Source of the DNA: Pseudoflavonifractor phocaeensis
Lineage (GTDB): Bacteria > Bacillota > Clostridia > Oscillospirales > Oscillospiraceae
Reading direction: 5' to 3'
DNA length: 64,000 nt
Assembly (NCBI RefSeq): GCF_016901735.1
Contig: NZ_JACLZC010000007.1
Coordinates: 1-64,000 of the forward strand
Within the stretch, counting starts at the first letter, position 1. Each line of letters opens with the position of its first letter. This document shows, one piece after another, positions 42,917 through 51,467 of the stretch. The translations under genes and the position numbers were made by a program. Under the pieces are notes generated by a model that saw only the letters and a program-made list of their open reading frames with translations, was not told the DNA's origin and ran no database searches.

Positions 42917-43666
42917 TCAATACTTCTCGTTCAGGTCGCTGTGGAACACTTGGATGTGGTAGGCCATGGCCGCTTCCGCCGCGTCCGCGTCCCCCAGGCG
43001 TACGGCCTCGTAGATCTTGCGGTGCATGGACAAGATCCGGCTGCACATATCGAGATTTTCCGCCTCCGTCTGCCGGCGGACAAATTGCAGCATGATGGGC
43101 GAGGACAAATTGCTGGTCACCTTGGCCATCACATAGGCCACCTGGTTTTTGCCCGCCTTGGCCAGCTGGCTGTGAAAATCCACGTCTCTGGCCACAAATT
43201 CCTCAAATTCTCTGGACTCCACCAGAATGGCCGCCTCCGTCAGCAGACGGTTGAGGACGGCGATGTCCTGTTTGGTATGGCGCTGGGCCGCCCACCGGGC
43301 CACGGTGGTGTCGTTTTGCGCCCGGTACTCGGTAAGCTCGTCCAGAGAGACCCGGCTGGTCTGAAGCACCACCTCCAGCGACTGCTCCACCCCGTCGGTG
43401 CCGATCTGCTGCACCACCGCGCCGTTGGTGCCGGGAATCGTACGAATAAAGCCGGTCCGCTCCAGCATCCGCAGCGCCTCCCGAATGGTGGGGCGGCTCC
43501 GCTGGAGCATGGACATCATGCTCCGCTCCGACGGCAGGCGGTCTCCCGGCTTGAGGTGTCCGTCCAAAATGAGCTGCTTGATCTGCTCATAGATCGCCTC
43601 ACTGGCCCGCTGTGTCTCCACCGGGTGGAGCATCCCGCCTAATTTATCCTCATGACCCTTTTCCAT
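42917..43666 (-). CDS. GntR-family regulator, FadR subfamily
   Basis: This 249-residue regulator has a GntR winged helix: AIYEQIKQLILDGHLKPGDR, then LPSERSMMSMLQRSRPTIRE and ALRMLERTGFIRT. The all-helical FCD ligand domain follows (TEYRAQNDTTVARWAAQRHT, with metal-ligand His/Asp positions such as VDFHSQLAKAG). The ATG at 43666 is chosen behind GGGGTG; 30 extra upstream residues in frame are atypical. It is divergent from the dehydratase operon at 43864, whose control region holds a perfect FadR-type site. It is the probable repressor of that operon, with an acid or acyl-CoA effector by inference. Confidence 0.9.
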   Translation of the reverse strand: MEKGHEDKLGGMLHPVETQRASEAIYEQIKQLILDGHLKPGDRLPSERSMMSMLQRSRPTIREALRMLERTGFIRTIPGTNGAVVQQIGTDGVEQSLEVVLQTSRVSLDELTEYRAQNDTTVARWAAQRHTKQDIAVLNRLLTEAAILVESREFEEFVARDVDFHSQLAKAGKNQVAYVMAKVTSNLSSPIMLQFVRRQTEAENLDMCSRILSMHRKIYEAVRLGDADAAEAAMAYHIQVFHSDLNEKY

Positions 43667-43697
43667 AGCAGCACCCCTGCATTTTGGTATTATTTTT

Positions 43698-43726
43698 ATT
43701 ATATCACGAATTGATACGCTAAACAA
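43698..43726 (-). promoter_or_regulatory. Promoter of the GntR gene
   Basis: Minus strand TTGTTT, 17 bp, TATAAT with an upstream TGA (extended -10), 31 bp before the ATG. Confidence 0.6.
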
Positions 43727-43789
43727 AGCATTTTCCGACACTTGTGCATAGTGCAATAAAAGATTGTGAAAAAATCTTCAATGTGTACA

Positions 43790-43818
43790 TTGACAACAAA
43801 GTGTACCCGCAATATAAT
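43790..43818 (+). promoter_or_regulatory. Consensus promoter of the reductive fermentation operon
   Basis: TTGACA (43790-43795), 17-bp spacer, TATAAT (43813-43818). This exact sigma-A consensus predicts very strong transcription when the downstream operator is free. Confidence 0.85.
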
Positions 43819-43826
43819 ATGGTCAG

Positions 43827-43839
43827 CTGGTAAGACCAG
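43827..43839. promoter_or_regulatory. FadR/GntR-type operator
   Basis: CTGGTAAGACCAG is a perfect 5-bp inverted repeat with a 3-nt centre, containing TGGTnnnACCA, the known FadR-subfamily site pattern. It lies at about +1 to +14 of the promoter at 43790, so binding by the adjacent GntR protein should repress. Confidence 0.7.
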
Positions 43840-43863
43840 TTATAACAGTTCGGAGGTACCGCA

Positions 43864-44646
43864 GTGTTTACATTGGGAATCGACATCGGGTCCACCACCT
43901 CAAAGTGCGTTCTGCTGAAGGACGGGACGCACATCGTGGCGCAGGCCCTGGTGGATGCCGGGATCGGGACGGAGGGACCGGAAGAGGCCTTTCAGTCTAT
44001 CCTGGCACAGAGCGGTCTGTCGCCGGAAGAGATCACACGCAAGACTGCCACCGGCTACGGCCGTACCCGCTGGCAGGGGGCGGACAACGAGATCAGCGAG
44101 CTCACCGCCCACGCTCTGGGTTGTCACTTTCTGATTCCGGAGGCGCGCACCGTCATCGACATCGGCGGCCAGGACGCCAAGGTGATCTCTCTGGATGAAA
44201 AAGGCCGGATGAGCGGGTTCGTGATGAACGACAAGTGCGCCGCCGGCACCGGACGTTTCCTGGAGGTCATGGCCGGGATCCTGAAGCTGGAGGTGGACCA
44301 GCTTGGGGATCTGGCGGCGCAGTCCGTCCAGCCGGTGAACATCTCCAGTACCTGCACCGTTTTTGCCGAGTCTGAGGTCATCTCTCAGCTGGCCAACGGC
44401 GCCGACCGGGCCGACGTGGTGGCGGGTATCTGCCAGTCGGTGGCGGGCCGGGTGGCGGCGCTGGCCAAACGGGCCGGCGTGCGGCAGCAGGTTTGCATGA
44501 GCGGCGGCGTGGCCCGCAACCGTGGGGTGCGGGAGGCGCTGTCCCAGGCGTTGGAGGTGCCTGTGGTCTGGTCTCCCATGGCACAGATGGCCGGCGCGCT
44601 GGGCGCCGCCCTTCATGCCTGGCAAAAATGCGGTAAACCCACATAA
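43864..44646 (+). CDS. 2-hydroxyacyl-CoA dehydratase activator ATPase (HadI/FldI/HgdC-like)
   Basis: This 260-residue ASKHA-fold protein begins FTLGIDIGSTTSKCVLLKDG. [4Fe-4S] ligands are the Cys of VMNDKCAAGTGRFLE and SSTCTVFAESE. TVIDIGGQDAKVIS binds nucleotide. It injects one ATP-energised electron from ferredoxin or flavodoxin into the dehydratase encoded next, starting its radical cycle. Translation starts at a GTG, 8 nt after CGGAGG. It resembles the activase at 36901 but is paired with a two-subunit enzyme. Confidence 0.9.
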   Translation: MFTLGIDIGSTTSKCVLLKDGTHIVAQALVDAGIGTEGPEEAFQSILAQSGLSPEEITRKTATGYGRTRWQGADNEISELTAHALGCHFLIPEARTVIDIGGQDAKVISLDEKGRMSGFVMNDKCAAGTGRFLEVMAGILKLEVDQLGDLAAQSVQPVNISSTCTVFAESEVISQLANGADRADVVAGICQSVAGRVAALAKRAGVRQQVCMSGGVARNRGVREALSQALEVPVVWSPMAQMAGALGAALHAWQKCGKPT

Positions 44647-44679
44647 ACAAAGGGGAACATTGTGTAAGGAGGAAGGAAC

Positions 44680-45921
44680 ATGGCAGAAGAAACAAAAAAG
44701 GCCCGTCCGGCCCCGGACCCCAACTCAGCCAAGTATAAGCTGGGGCAGATCGCGGCCAAAGCCTACACCGACGTGCAGGAGGCCAAGGCCCGGGGAGAGA
44801 AGATCGGCTGGATCTCCAGCAACTTCCCGGTGGAAATTCCCGAGACGCTGGGGATTCCGGTCTGCTATCCGGAAAACCAGGCCGCGGCCATTGCCGCCCG
44901 CGGCGCCGGTCAGCGCCTGTGCGAGATCTCCGAGGGAGACGGCTACTCCAACGACATCTGCGCCTACGCCCGTATCAGCCTGGCCTATGCCAAGATCAAG
45001 GACGCCCCGGAGCAGAACATGCCCATGCCCGACTTCGTGCTGTGCTGCAACAACATCTGCAACTGCATGATCAAGTGGTATGAAAACCTGGCCAAGGAGC
45101 TGAATATCCCCCTCATCATGCTGGACATTCCCTTCAACCCGGATTACGAGGTGTCCGACGCGGAGGTGGCCTATGTGAAGGGCCAGTTCCTGGAGGCCAT
45201 CCGCCAGCTGGAGGAGATCACGGGCAAGAAGTGGACCGAGGAGAAGTTCCAGGAGGTTATGAAGAACTCCTGCCGCACCAGCCGTGCCTGGCTGGAGGCC
45301 ACCGCCTGCGCCAAGTACGATCCCAGCCCCTTCAACGGCTTCGATCTGCTCAACCACATGGCCGTCATGGTCACCGCCCGCGGCAAGGCCGAGGCGGCCG
45401 ACGCCATGGAGACCCTCCTCAAGGAGTACGAGGAGAACCACAAGACCGGCAAGAGCACCTTCCGCACCGAGGAGAAGTACCGCATCATGTTCGAAGGCAT
45501 CGCCTGCTGGCCCTGGCTGCGCGCCACCTCCACCGGCCTCAAGAGCCGCGGCATCAACATGGTCACCACCATCTATGCCGACGCCTTCGGCTTCATTTAC
45601 GACGACTTCGACGGCATGATCCGCGCCTACTGTAAGGTGCCCAACGCCATCAACCTGGAGCTGGCCCGGGATAAGCGCATCAAGCTCTGCAAGGACAACG
45701 GCGTGGAGGGCCTGCTGGTCCACGTCAACCGCTCCTGCAAGCTGTGGAGCGGCTTCATGAACGAGATGAGCCGTCAGATCGGCAAGGCGTGCGACATCCC
45801 CGTGGTGTCCTTCGACGGCGACCAGGCCGACCCCCGCAACTTCTCCGAGGCCCAGTATGACACCCGCGTCCAGGGCCTGATGGAGATCATGGAATCCCGG
45901 AAAGGAGGCGCCCAGGCATGA
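44680..45921 (+). CDS. 2-hydroxyacyl-CoA dehydratase, alpha subunit (HadB/FldB/HgdA-like)
   Basis: This 413-residue subunit has AKARGEKIGWISSNFPVEIP, VCYPENQAAAIAARGAGQRL, DFVLCCNNICNCMIKWYENL (clustered Cys for [4Fe-4S]) and LLVHVNRSCKLWSGFMNEMS. With the beta subunit it removes water from (R)-2-hydroxyacyl-CoA to give an enoyl-CoA by ketyl-radical chemistry. This is the central step in reductive fermentation of amino acids such as Leu, Phe, Trp or Glu. Codons are strongly C-ended, as expected for an abundant enzyme. It overlaps the beta gene by 4 bp. Substrate specificity is not resolved. Confidence 0.92.
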   Translation: MAEETKKARPAPDPNSAKYKLGQIAAKAYTDVQEAKARGEKIGWISSNFPVEIPETLGIPVCYPENQAAAIAARGAGQRLCEISEGDGYSNDICAYARISLAYAKIKDAPEQNMPMPDFVLCCNNICNCMIKWYENLAKELNIPLIMLDIPFNPDYEVSDAEVAYVKGQFLEAIRQLEEITGKKWTEEKFQEVMKNSCRTSRAWLEATACAKYDPSPFNGFDLLNHMAVMVTARGKAEAADAMETLLKEYEENHKTGKSTFRTEEKYRIMFEGIACWPWLRATSTGLKSRGINMVTTIYADAFGFIYDDFDGMIRAYCKVPNAINLELARDKRIKLCKDNGVEGLLVHVNRSCKLWSGFMNEMSRQIGKACDIPVVSFDGDQADPRNFSEAQYDTRVQGLMEIMESRKGGAQA

Positions 45922-47036
45922 GCGTTCAGGAGATTTTGAAAACATTCCAGGACATCGCCGCCAATCCCCGCGCCCAGATGGACCGCTGCCTGGCTCAGGG
46001 GGACAAGGTGGTCCTCACCGCCCCCGTCTACACCCCCGAGGCGATCATCCACGCCATGGGCCTGGTTCCCTTCGGCGTCTGGGGCGCTGACCTCACCCTC
46101 CGCAAGTCCAAGGAGTATTTCCCCGCCTTCATCTGCTCCATTATGCAGTCCGTCCTGGAACTGGGCATCAACGATACCTACAAGGGCGCTTCCGCCATCG
46201 TGATCCCCTCTCTGTGCGACTCTCTCAAGTGCCTGGGGGAGAACTGGAAGTACGCCGTGCCTTCCATCCCCTTCATCCCCATGACCTATCCCCAGAACCG
46301 GAACAACGACGTGGGCCGCGCCTTTACCAAGGCGGGCTATGAGCGGGTCATCGCCGACCTGGAGAAGGCCACCGGCGCCTCCTTCCGGGAGGATCGGCTG
46401 GGCAAGTCCCTGGAGATCTATAACCGGCACAACGCCGTGATGCGCCTTGTGGACAAGACCCTGACCGCCCACCCCGAGGTCACCGCCGCCCAGCGCTCCG
46501 CCGTCTATAAGAGCGCCTGGTTCATGCGCAAGGAGGAGCACACCGCCCTGGTGATGGACCTGCTGGACGCCCTCAACGACGCCCAGCCCGGCGCGGAAAA
46601 GGTCAAGGTCATGACCTCCGGCATCCTGTGCGACAGCCCGGCCCTGCTGGAGATCTTTGATGACCTGGGCTTCCAGATCGCCTGTGACGACGTGGCCGCC
46701 GAGAGCCGTCAGTACCGCACCGACGTGCCCAAGGGCCTCGCTCCGCTGGACGCCCTGTGCGAACAGTTCGCCCGGATGAACGACTGTTCCGTCCTCTATG
46801 ACGTGGAGAAGCACCGCGCTCAGCTCATCGTGGACACCGCCCAGGCGCGGGGCGCCAAGGGCGTTGTGGTGGTCCTCACCAAATTCTGTGATCCGGAGGA
46901 ATTCGACTATCCCATCATCAAAAAGGCCTGTGACGCCGCCGGCCTTCCCGTCCTGCTGGTGGAGGTAGACCGGCAAATGGCCAACTTTGAGCAGGCCCGC
47001 ACCGCCCTGGAGACCTTCCGGGACGTGATTTCCTGA
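45918..47036 (+). CDS. 2-hydroxyacyl-CoA dehydratase, beta subunit (HadC/FldC/HgdB-like)
   Basis: This 372-residue subunit has AQGDKVVLTAPVYTPEAIIH, FPAFICSIMQSVLELGIND (cluster Cys), IVIPSLCDSLKCLGENWKYA and VVLTKFCDPEEFDYPIIKKA. It completes the Fe-S heterodimer with the alpha subunit. Length is that of HadC/FldC. Coupling through ATGA overlap fits equimolar subunits. High C-ending codon bias continues here. Confidence 0.92.
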   Translation: MSVQEILKTFQDIAANPRAQMDRCLAQGDKVVLTAPVYTPEAIIHAMGLVPFGVWGADLTLRKSKEYFPAFICSIMQSVLELGINDTYKGASAIVIPSLCDSLKCLGENWKYAVPSIPFIPMTYPQNRNNDVGRAFTKAGYERVIADLEKATGASFREDRLGKSLEIYNRHNAVMRLVDKTLTAHPEVTAAQRSAVYKSAWFMRKEEHTALVMDLLDALNDAQPGAEKVKVMTSGILCDSPALLEIFDDLGFQIACDDVAAESRQYRTDVPKGLAPLDALCEQFARMNDCSVLYDVEKHRAQLIVDTAQARGAKGVVVVLTKFCDPEEFDYPIIKKACDAAGLPVLLVEVDRQMANFEQARTALETFRDVIS

Positions 47037-47076
47037 AGGAAAGAGAGCAAGAGAGCTCTGAGGAGGAAATGAAACC

Positions 47077-48225
47077 ATGAAAGCAAAGCACACCAGCGCC
47101 CTTTCGGCTGCATTCGGTATCTCCTTCGTGTGGTTTACCACCCAGTTTGGCGGCGGCTTCGCCTCCGGCGCCCAGCTTAAGTCCTATTTCCTGAACTACG
47201 GCATCTGGGCCATCCTCATCGCTGCCGGTTCCCAGGCCATCTGCGCCATTTACAACTGGTACATTGCCTACTATGCCAGAAAGCACGGTACTTATAACTA
47301 CAACAGCTTCAACAAGGCCTTTTACGGCAAGTATTCCAAGATCTTCTCCCCCCTCTTTGAGCTGGTCTATATCTTCGTCCTGCTGGTGGTCCCCGCGGTG
47401 GCCTTCGCCACCGGCGGCTCCACCCTCACGACCCTGACTGGTATCCCCTATTGGATCTCCACTCTCATCATCGGCGTATTCATCTTTATCGTGGCCCTCT
47501 ACGGCACCGCTATCGTCCGCAAGGTGGCCACCCTACTCTCCGTTTTGATCGTGGTGGGCCTGCTGGCCATCTTCATCCCCAACATCGCCGTGCAGTGGAA
47601 CAGCGTCTCCGCCAACCTCTCCGACATGGCCGCCGCCCCCGCCCCCATCCTGCCGGCCCTGTGGAGCATGCTGGTTTACGCCGCCTTCCAGATCGCCTCT
47701 TCTCCCGCCATCCACTCCCAGCACGCCGAGGCGCTGCCCGAGCCCAAGGACGCCAAGATGACCTACGTGATCGGCTTTGTGGTCAACACCCTGATGATCG
47801 TCCTGTCCATCTTCGGCCTGCTGGCCATCGTCAACCTGCCTGAGTACGCCACCGCCGAGACCCCCGTCCTGGTGCTGGTACAGCGCGGTCCCGGCGCCGC
47901 CGTCCTGACGCCCGTCATCTCTGTCCTCATCGTGCTGGGCTCTGTGTCCACCGCGGTGAACATGGTCTCTGCCGGTACTGCCCGCGTTTGTCCTCTGCTG
48001 GACAAGAACTATGACCCCGACGCCAAGCCCACCAGCAAGGTGGTCATCGTTACCCTCATTCTGTGCATCATCGGCTTTGCCGTGGCGCAGTTCGGCCTGC
48101 TGCCTCTGGTGAACGCGGGCTATGGCATCCTGGCCTATCTGACCTTCCCGGTCATCATGATTCCCTACATCGTGCATGCCGTGGCTACCCGCTGCGACTC
48201 CAAGTCCGACGGCGCCAAGGCTTAA
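47077..48225 (+). CDS. YkvI-like membrane transporter (APC-related)
   Basis: This 382-residue integral membrane protein has about ten to eleven hydrophobic helices. The N-terminus (AFGISFVWFTTQFGGGFASG) has the unwound glycine-rich TM1 typical of amino-acid/cation symporters, and the whole matches YkvI-type proteins. Placed between dehydratase and CoA-transferase genes, it probably imports the fermented amino acid or exchanges it for the product acid. That role is inference. Codon bias is as in its neighbours. A ribosome site GAGGAGG precedes the ATG. Confidence 0.82.
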   Translation: MKAKHTSALSAAFGISFVWFTTQFGGGFASGAQLKSYFLNYGIWAILIAAGSQAICAIYNWYIAYYARKHGTYNYNSFNKAFYGKYSKIFSPLFELVYIFVLLVVPAVAFATGGSTLTTLTGIPYWISTLIIGVFIFIVALYGTAIVRKVATLLSVLIVVGLLAIFIPNIAVQWNSVSANLSDMAAAPAPILPALWSMLVYAAFQIASSPAIHSQHAEALPEPKDAKMTYVIGFVVNTLMIVLSIFGLLAIVNLPEYATAETPVLVLVQRGPGAAVLTPVISVLIVLGSVSTAVNMVSAGTARVCPLLDKNYDPDAKPTSKVVIVTLILCIIGFAVAQFGLLPLVNAGYGILAYLTFPVIMIPYIVHAVATRCDSKSDGAKA

Positions 48226-48249
48226 AAAGCAGAACAGGAGGAATTTACT

Positions 48250-49491
48250 GTGGAAAGCATCAAACGTCCCCTGGACGGGGTCAAAGTCGTGGAGCTGGCG
48301 ACCTTCATCGCCGCCCCCTCCTGCACCCGTTATCTGGCCGACCTGGGCGCCGAGGTCATCAAGGTGGAATCTCCCGCCGGCGATAACCTGCGCTATACCG
48401 CCATCAATGAAGGCCGCCCCACCGGCGACTTGGAGAATACCAGCTTTGACTGTGACAACGCCAACAAAAAGGGCATCTGCCTGAACATCAAGACCCCCGA
48501 AGGCCGGGAAGTGCTGGAAAAGCTCATTGCCGAGTCCGACATCTTCGTCACCAACGTGCGCCACAAGTCCCTGGTGCGCGACGGCCTGGACTATGACAGC
48601 CTGAAGGTCAAATATCCCAAGCTGGTCATGGGCTACGTCACCGGCTACGGCGAGAACGGCCCCGACAAGGACCTGCCCGGCTTTGACTTCACCGCCTTCT
48701 TTGCCCGCGGCGGCATTCTGGGCACCCTGATGGACAAGGACGCCGTGCCCATGCTCACCATCCCCGGCTTCGGCGATCATCCCGTGGGCCTCTATCTGGC
48801 CAACGGCATCCTGGCCGCCCTCTACCGCGCCCGTGAGACCGGCAAGGGCGACAAGGTCACCGTCAGCCTCTTCCACAGCGCCATCTGGGCCATTGCCATC
48901 ATGCTGCAGGGCGCCCAGTACGGCATGGACGCCACCCGCTATCCCATGTCCCGCAAGGACATCGCCAACCCCCTCACCGTGGTCCACAAGACTAAGGACG
49001 GCCGCTGGATCCAGTTCGCCGCGCCCGCTTACAACCTGATGTACAACCGCTTTGTTACCGCTCTGGGCCGTGAGGACCTGGTGGACGATCCCCGCTACTT
49101 CCCCCAGGCCAACCTCCAGAACAATCTCCACGAGTTTTACGACATGCTGGTGGCGCAGGTGGCCACCAAGACGCTGGACGAGTGGTGCGACATCTTCAAG
49201 AAGGCCGACATCCCCTACGCCATTGCCCAGACCTGGGACGAGCTGCTCCAGGACGAGCAGGCTTGGGCCGCCAACTGCTTCTACAAGATGCACTATCCCA
49301 CCGGCAACGACCGCACCCTGGTCCGCCCGCCCATTCTGTTCCAGGACACCCCGCTGCCCGAGTACAAGCGCGGTCCCTATCTGGGCGAGCAGACCGAGGA
49401 GATCCTGGCCTCTCTGGGCTACACTGAGGAGCAGATCCAGGCCATGATGGCCGCCGGCGCCGCCCAGCATCCCGCCCCCAAGGAACACTGA
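48250..49491 (+). CDS. Class III CoA transferase (CaiB/BaiF family; FldA/HadA-like)
   Basis: This 413-residue enzyme has KRPLDGVKVVELATFIAAPS, RYLADLGAEVIKVESPAGDN, and the catalytic Asp in DLPGFDFTAFFARGG near residue 142-150. Class III enzymes shuttle CoA via an aspartyl-CoA anhydride. Here it should load the 2-hydroxy acid with CoA from the product acyl-CoA, as FldA and HadA do. A GTG start lies 6 nt after AGGAGGAA. Gene order differs from clostridial fld/had clusters, where this gene usually precedes the activator. Confidence 0.9.
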   Translation: MESIKRPLDGVKVVELATFIAAPSCTRYLADLGAEVIKVESPAGDNLRYTAINEGRPTGDLENTSFDCDNANKKGICLNIKTPEGREVLEKLIAESDIFVTNVRHKSLVRDGLDYDSLKVKYPKLVMGYVTGYGENGPDKDLPGFDFTAFFARGGILGTLMDKDAVPMLTIPGFGDHPVGLYLANGILAALYRARETGKGDKVTVSLFHSAIWAIAIMLQGAQYGMDATRYPMSRKDIANPLTVVHKTKDGRWIQFAAPAYNLMYNRFVTALGREDLVDDPRYFPQANLQNNLHEFYDMLVAQVATKTLDEWCDIFKKADIPYAIAQTWDELLQDEQAWAANCFYKMHYPTGNDRTLVRPPILFQDTPLPEYKRGPYLGEQTEEILASLGYTEEQIQAMMAAGAAQHPAPKEH

Positions 49492-49521
49492 TTTTTGAAC
49501 AAATAAAAGGAGGAGCTTTCC

Positions 49522-50664
49522 GTGACCAGTCCGTTTTTTAATGAAGACCATGAGTCCATCCGCGAGATGGCCCGCGACTTTGCCAACAAGACCCTCGCTC
49601 CCATCGCCGCCGAGATCGACAAGACCGACGCCTTTCCCCCTGAAGTGGCCCAGCAGATGGCCGATCTGGGCTTCTTTGGCCTGAAAATTCCCGAGGAGTA
49701 CGGCGGACTGGGTCTGGATATGCGCAGCTATGTCTCCGTGATGGAGGAGATCGCCAAGAAGTGCGCCACCGCCACCCTGTTCATCTCCTCCGCCAACTCC
49801 CTCTCCACCGCCCCCATCGTGCTCTCCGGCACCGAGGAGCAGAAGGAGACCTATCTGCCCGGCGTGGTGTCCGGCGAGGCCTACATCGCCTTCGGCCTGA
49901 CCGAGCCCGGCGCCGGCAGCGACGCCGCCTCCCTCTCCACCAAGGCGGTGGAGGATGGAGACAGCTACATCCTCAACGGCCGTAAGTGCTTCATTACCTT
50001 TGCCCCTCTGGCCAAGTATGCCGTCATCTACGCCAAGACCTCTCCCGAGAAGGGCGCCAAGGGCATCTCCGCCTTTATTGTGGATATGAGCCTGCCCGGC
50101 GTCTCCTGCGGCAAGCACGAGGAGAAGATGGGCCAGCGCGGCGTGCCCGTCAGCGACATCCTGCTGGAGGACGTGCGCATCCCCAAGGAGTGCCTGCTGG
50201 GCGAGAAGGACCTGGGCTTCATCAACGCCATGAAAACCCTGTCCGTGGGCCGCATCGGCGTGGCTTCCATGTGCTTGGGCATCGCCCAGGAGGCCATTGA
50301 CCTGGCGGTGAACCACACCAAGAACCGCGTGCAGTTCGGCAAGCCTCTGTGCAAGAACCAGGCCCTGGCCTTCATGCTGGCCGATATGGAGACCAAGCTC
50401 AACGCCGCCCGGCTGCTGGTCTACAACGCCGCCTGGCTGATGGACAACGGTCAGCCGGTGGACAAGGCCGCCTCCATGGCCAAGTACTTCGCCGCCGAGG
50501 CCGCCATCGACATCGTGAACAAGTCCCTCCAGCTCCACGGCGGTTACGGCTACTCCCAGGAGTACGAGATCGAGCGCCTCTATCGTGACGTGCGCATCAC
50601 CTCCATCTACGAGGGCAGCTCCCAGGTCCAGCAGATGGTGATCTCCGGTAAGCTGCTCAAGTAA
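49522..50664 (+). CDS. Acyl-CoA dehydrogenase (enoyl-CoA reductase role, AcdA/AcdB-like)
   Basis: This 380-residue flavoprotein has the standard family layout: FGLTEPGAGSDAASLSTKAV for FAD/substrate, KCFITFAPLAKYAVIYA, LQLHGGYGYSQEYEIERLYR, and the catalytic Glu in ITSIYEGSSQVQQ near the C-terminus. In this operon it should reduce the enoyl-CoA made by the dehydratase. In Stickland organisms that needs electron-transferring flavoprotein, but no etfBA is in the window. Starts at a GTG behind AAAGGAGG. Strong codon bias. Confidence 0.92.
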   Translation: MTSPFFNEDHESIREMARDFANKTLAPIAAEIDKTDAFPPEVAQQMADLGFFGLKIPEEYGGLGLDMRSYVSVMEEIAKKCATATLFISSANSLSTAPIVLSGTEEQKETYLPGVVSGEAYIAFGLTEPGAGSDAASLSTKAVEDGDSYILNGRKCFITFAPLAKYAVIYAKTSPEKGAKGISAFIVDMSLPGVSCGKHEEKMGQRGVPVSDILLEDVRIPKECLLGEKDLGFINAMKTLSVGRIGVASMCLGIAQEAIDLAVNHTKNRVQFGKPLCKNQALAFMLADMETKLNAARLLVYNAAWLMDNGQPVDKAASMAKYFAAEAAIDIVNKSLQLHGGYGYSQEYEIERLYRDVRITSIYEGSSQVQQMVISGKLLK

Positions 50665-50682
50665 GACCGGAAAGGAGACGCC

Positions 50683-51360
50683 ATGCACAAACTGAACGCA
50701 CGTCAGTTCCTTCTGCGCGTGGGCATCTATGTGGTGGGCTTGTTCTTCATGGCACTGGGCGTGGCGCTGTCCGTCAATGCCAACCTGGGCATCTCGCCGG
50801 TCAACTCCCTGCCCTATGTGGTGAGCGTGATCTCCGGTATCGACCAGGGGACCTGCGTCATCATCATTTTCTGCCTCTATATTCTGGTCCAGATTCTGAT
50901 CCTTCGCCGGGAATTTCGCCTCATCGACCTGACGCAGATCGTGTTTTCCACCATCTTCGGCTATCTGGTGAATTTTGCCAAGTGGCTGGTGGGCGACTTC
51001 GCCCTCCCCACCTATGTGGGACAGCTGGTCATGATGGCGGTGAGCATCGTAGTGGTGGCGCTTGGCGTGGCCCTCTATGTGGAGGCGGGGCTGGTCAACA
51101 TGCCTATGGAGGGCATGACCATGGCGATGGCCAGAAAACTCGGAAAGCCTTTCCATAACGTCAAGATCGTGGTGGACTGCTTTGTGGTGGCGCTGGGCGC
51201 CATCCTGTCGCTGGTATTCCTCCATCGGCTGGACGGCGTGCGGGAAGGCACCGTCATCGCCGCCGTGGTAACGGGAAAGATCTTGGCCCTAATCAAACCC
51301 AGACTGGTCCCCCTCTTTACGCGGCTGGGGCTCTATGACCAACCCATGACCCAAAAATAA
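50683..51360 (+). CDS. DUF6198 / YczE-YitT-like membrane protein
   Basis: This 225-residue protein has five to six hydrophobic segments. The start NARQFLLRVGIYVVGLFFMA and ALGVALSVNANLGISPVNSL match the YczE/YyaS/YitT-like family (DUF6198). A second similar glycine-rich repeat occurs at ALGVALYVEAGLVNMPMEGM, suggesting internal duplication. Function is unknown; a small-molecule export role tied to the operon is a guess. It lies 18 bp after the dehydrogenase and before a strong terminator, so it ends the operon. Confidence 0.8.
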   Translation: MHKLNARQFLLRVGIYVVGLFFMALGVALSVNANLGISPVNSLPYVVSVISGIDQGTCVIIIFCLYILVQILILRREFRLIDLTQIVFSTIFGYLVNFAKWLVGDFALPTYVGQLVMMAVSIVVVALGVALYVEAGLVNMPMEGMTMAMARKLGKPFHNVKIVVDCFVVALGAILSLVFLHRLDGVREGTVIAAVVTGKILALIKPRLVPLFTRLGLYDQPMTQK

Positions 51361-51401
51361 CCGAATGATGACTTCTCCCGCTGAACCGTCCTCAGACAAC
51401 A

Positions 51402-51440
51402 GCCCCCTGATGCAGAGCCTGCATCAGGGGGCCTTTTTCT
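51402..51440 (+). terminator. Terminator of the reductive fermentation operon
   Basis: GCCCCCTGATGC (51402-51413) pairs perfectly with GCATCAGGGGGC (51421-51432), followed by CTTTTTCTGCTTTT. The convergent gene at 51468 may also end here, though no T run is present on the minus strand. Confidence 0.92.
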
Positions 51441-51467
51441 GCTTTTAACGTTTAGGGAAATCCGGTG

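Noticed and set aside
47533-51225. Open frame of 1,230 codons on the minus strand across the fermentation operon
   Set aside because: Spans several well-supported plus-strand genes and encodes His/Gln/Gly-rich sequence; a by-product of their C-ending codon bias.
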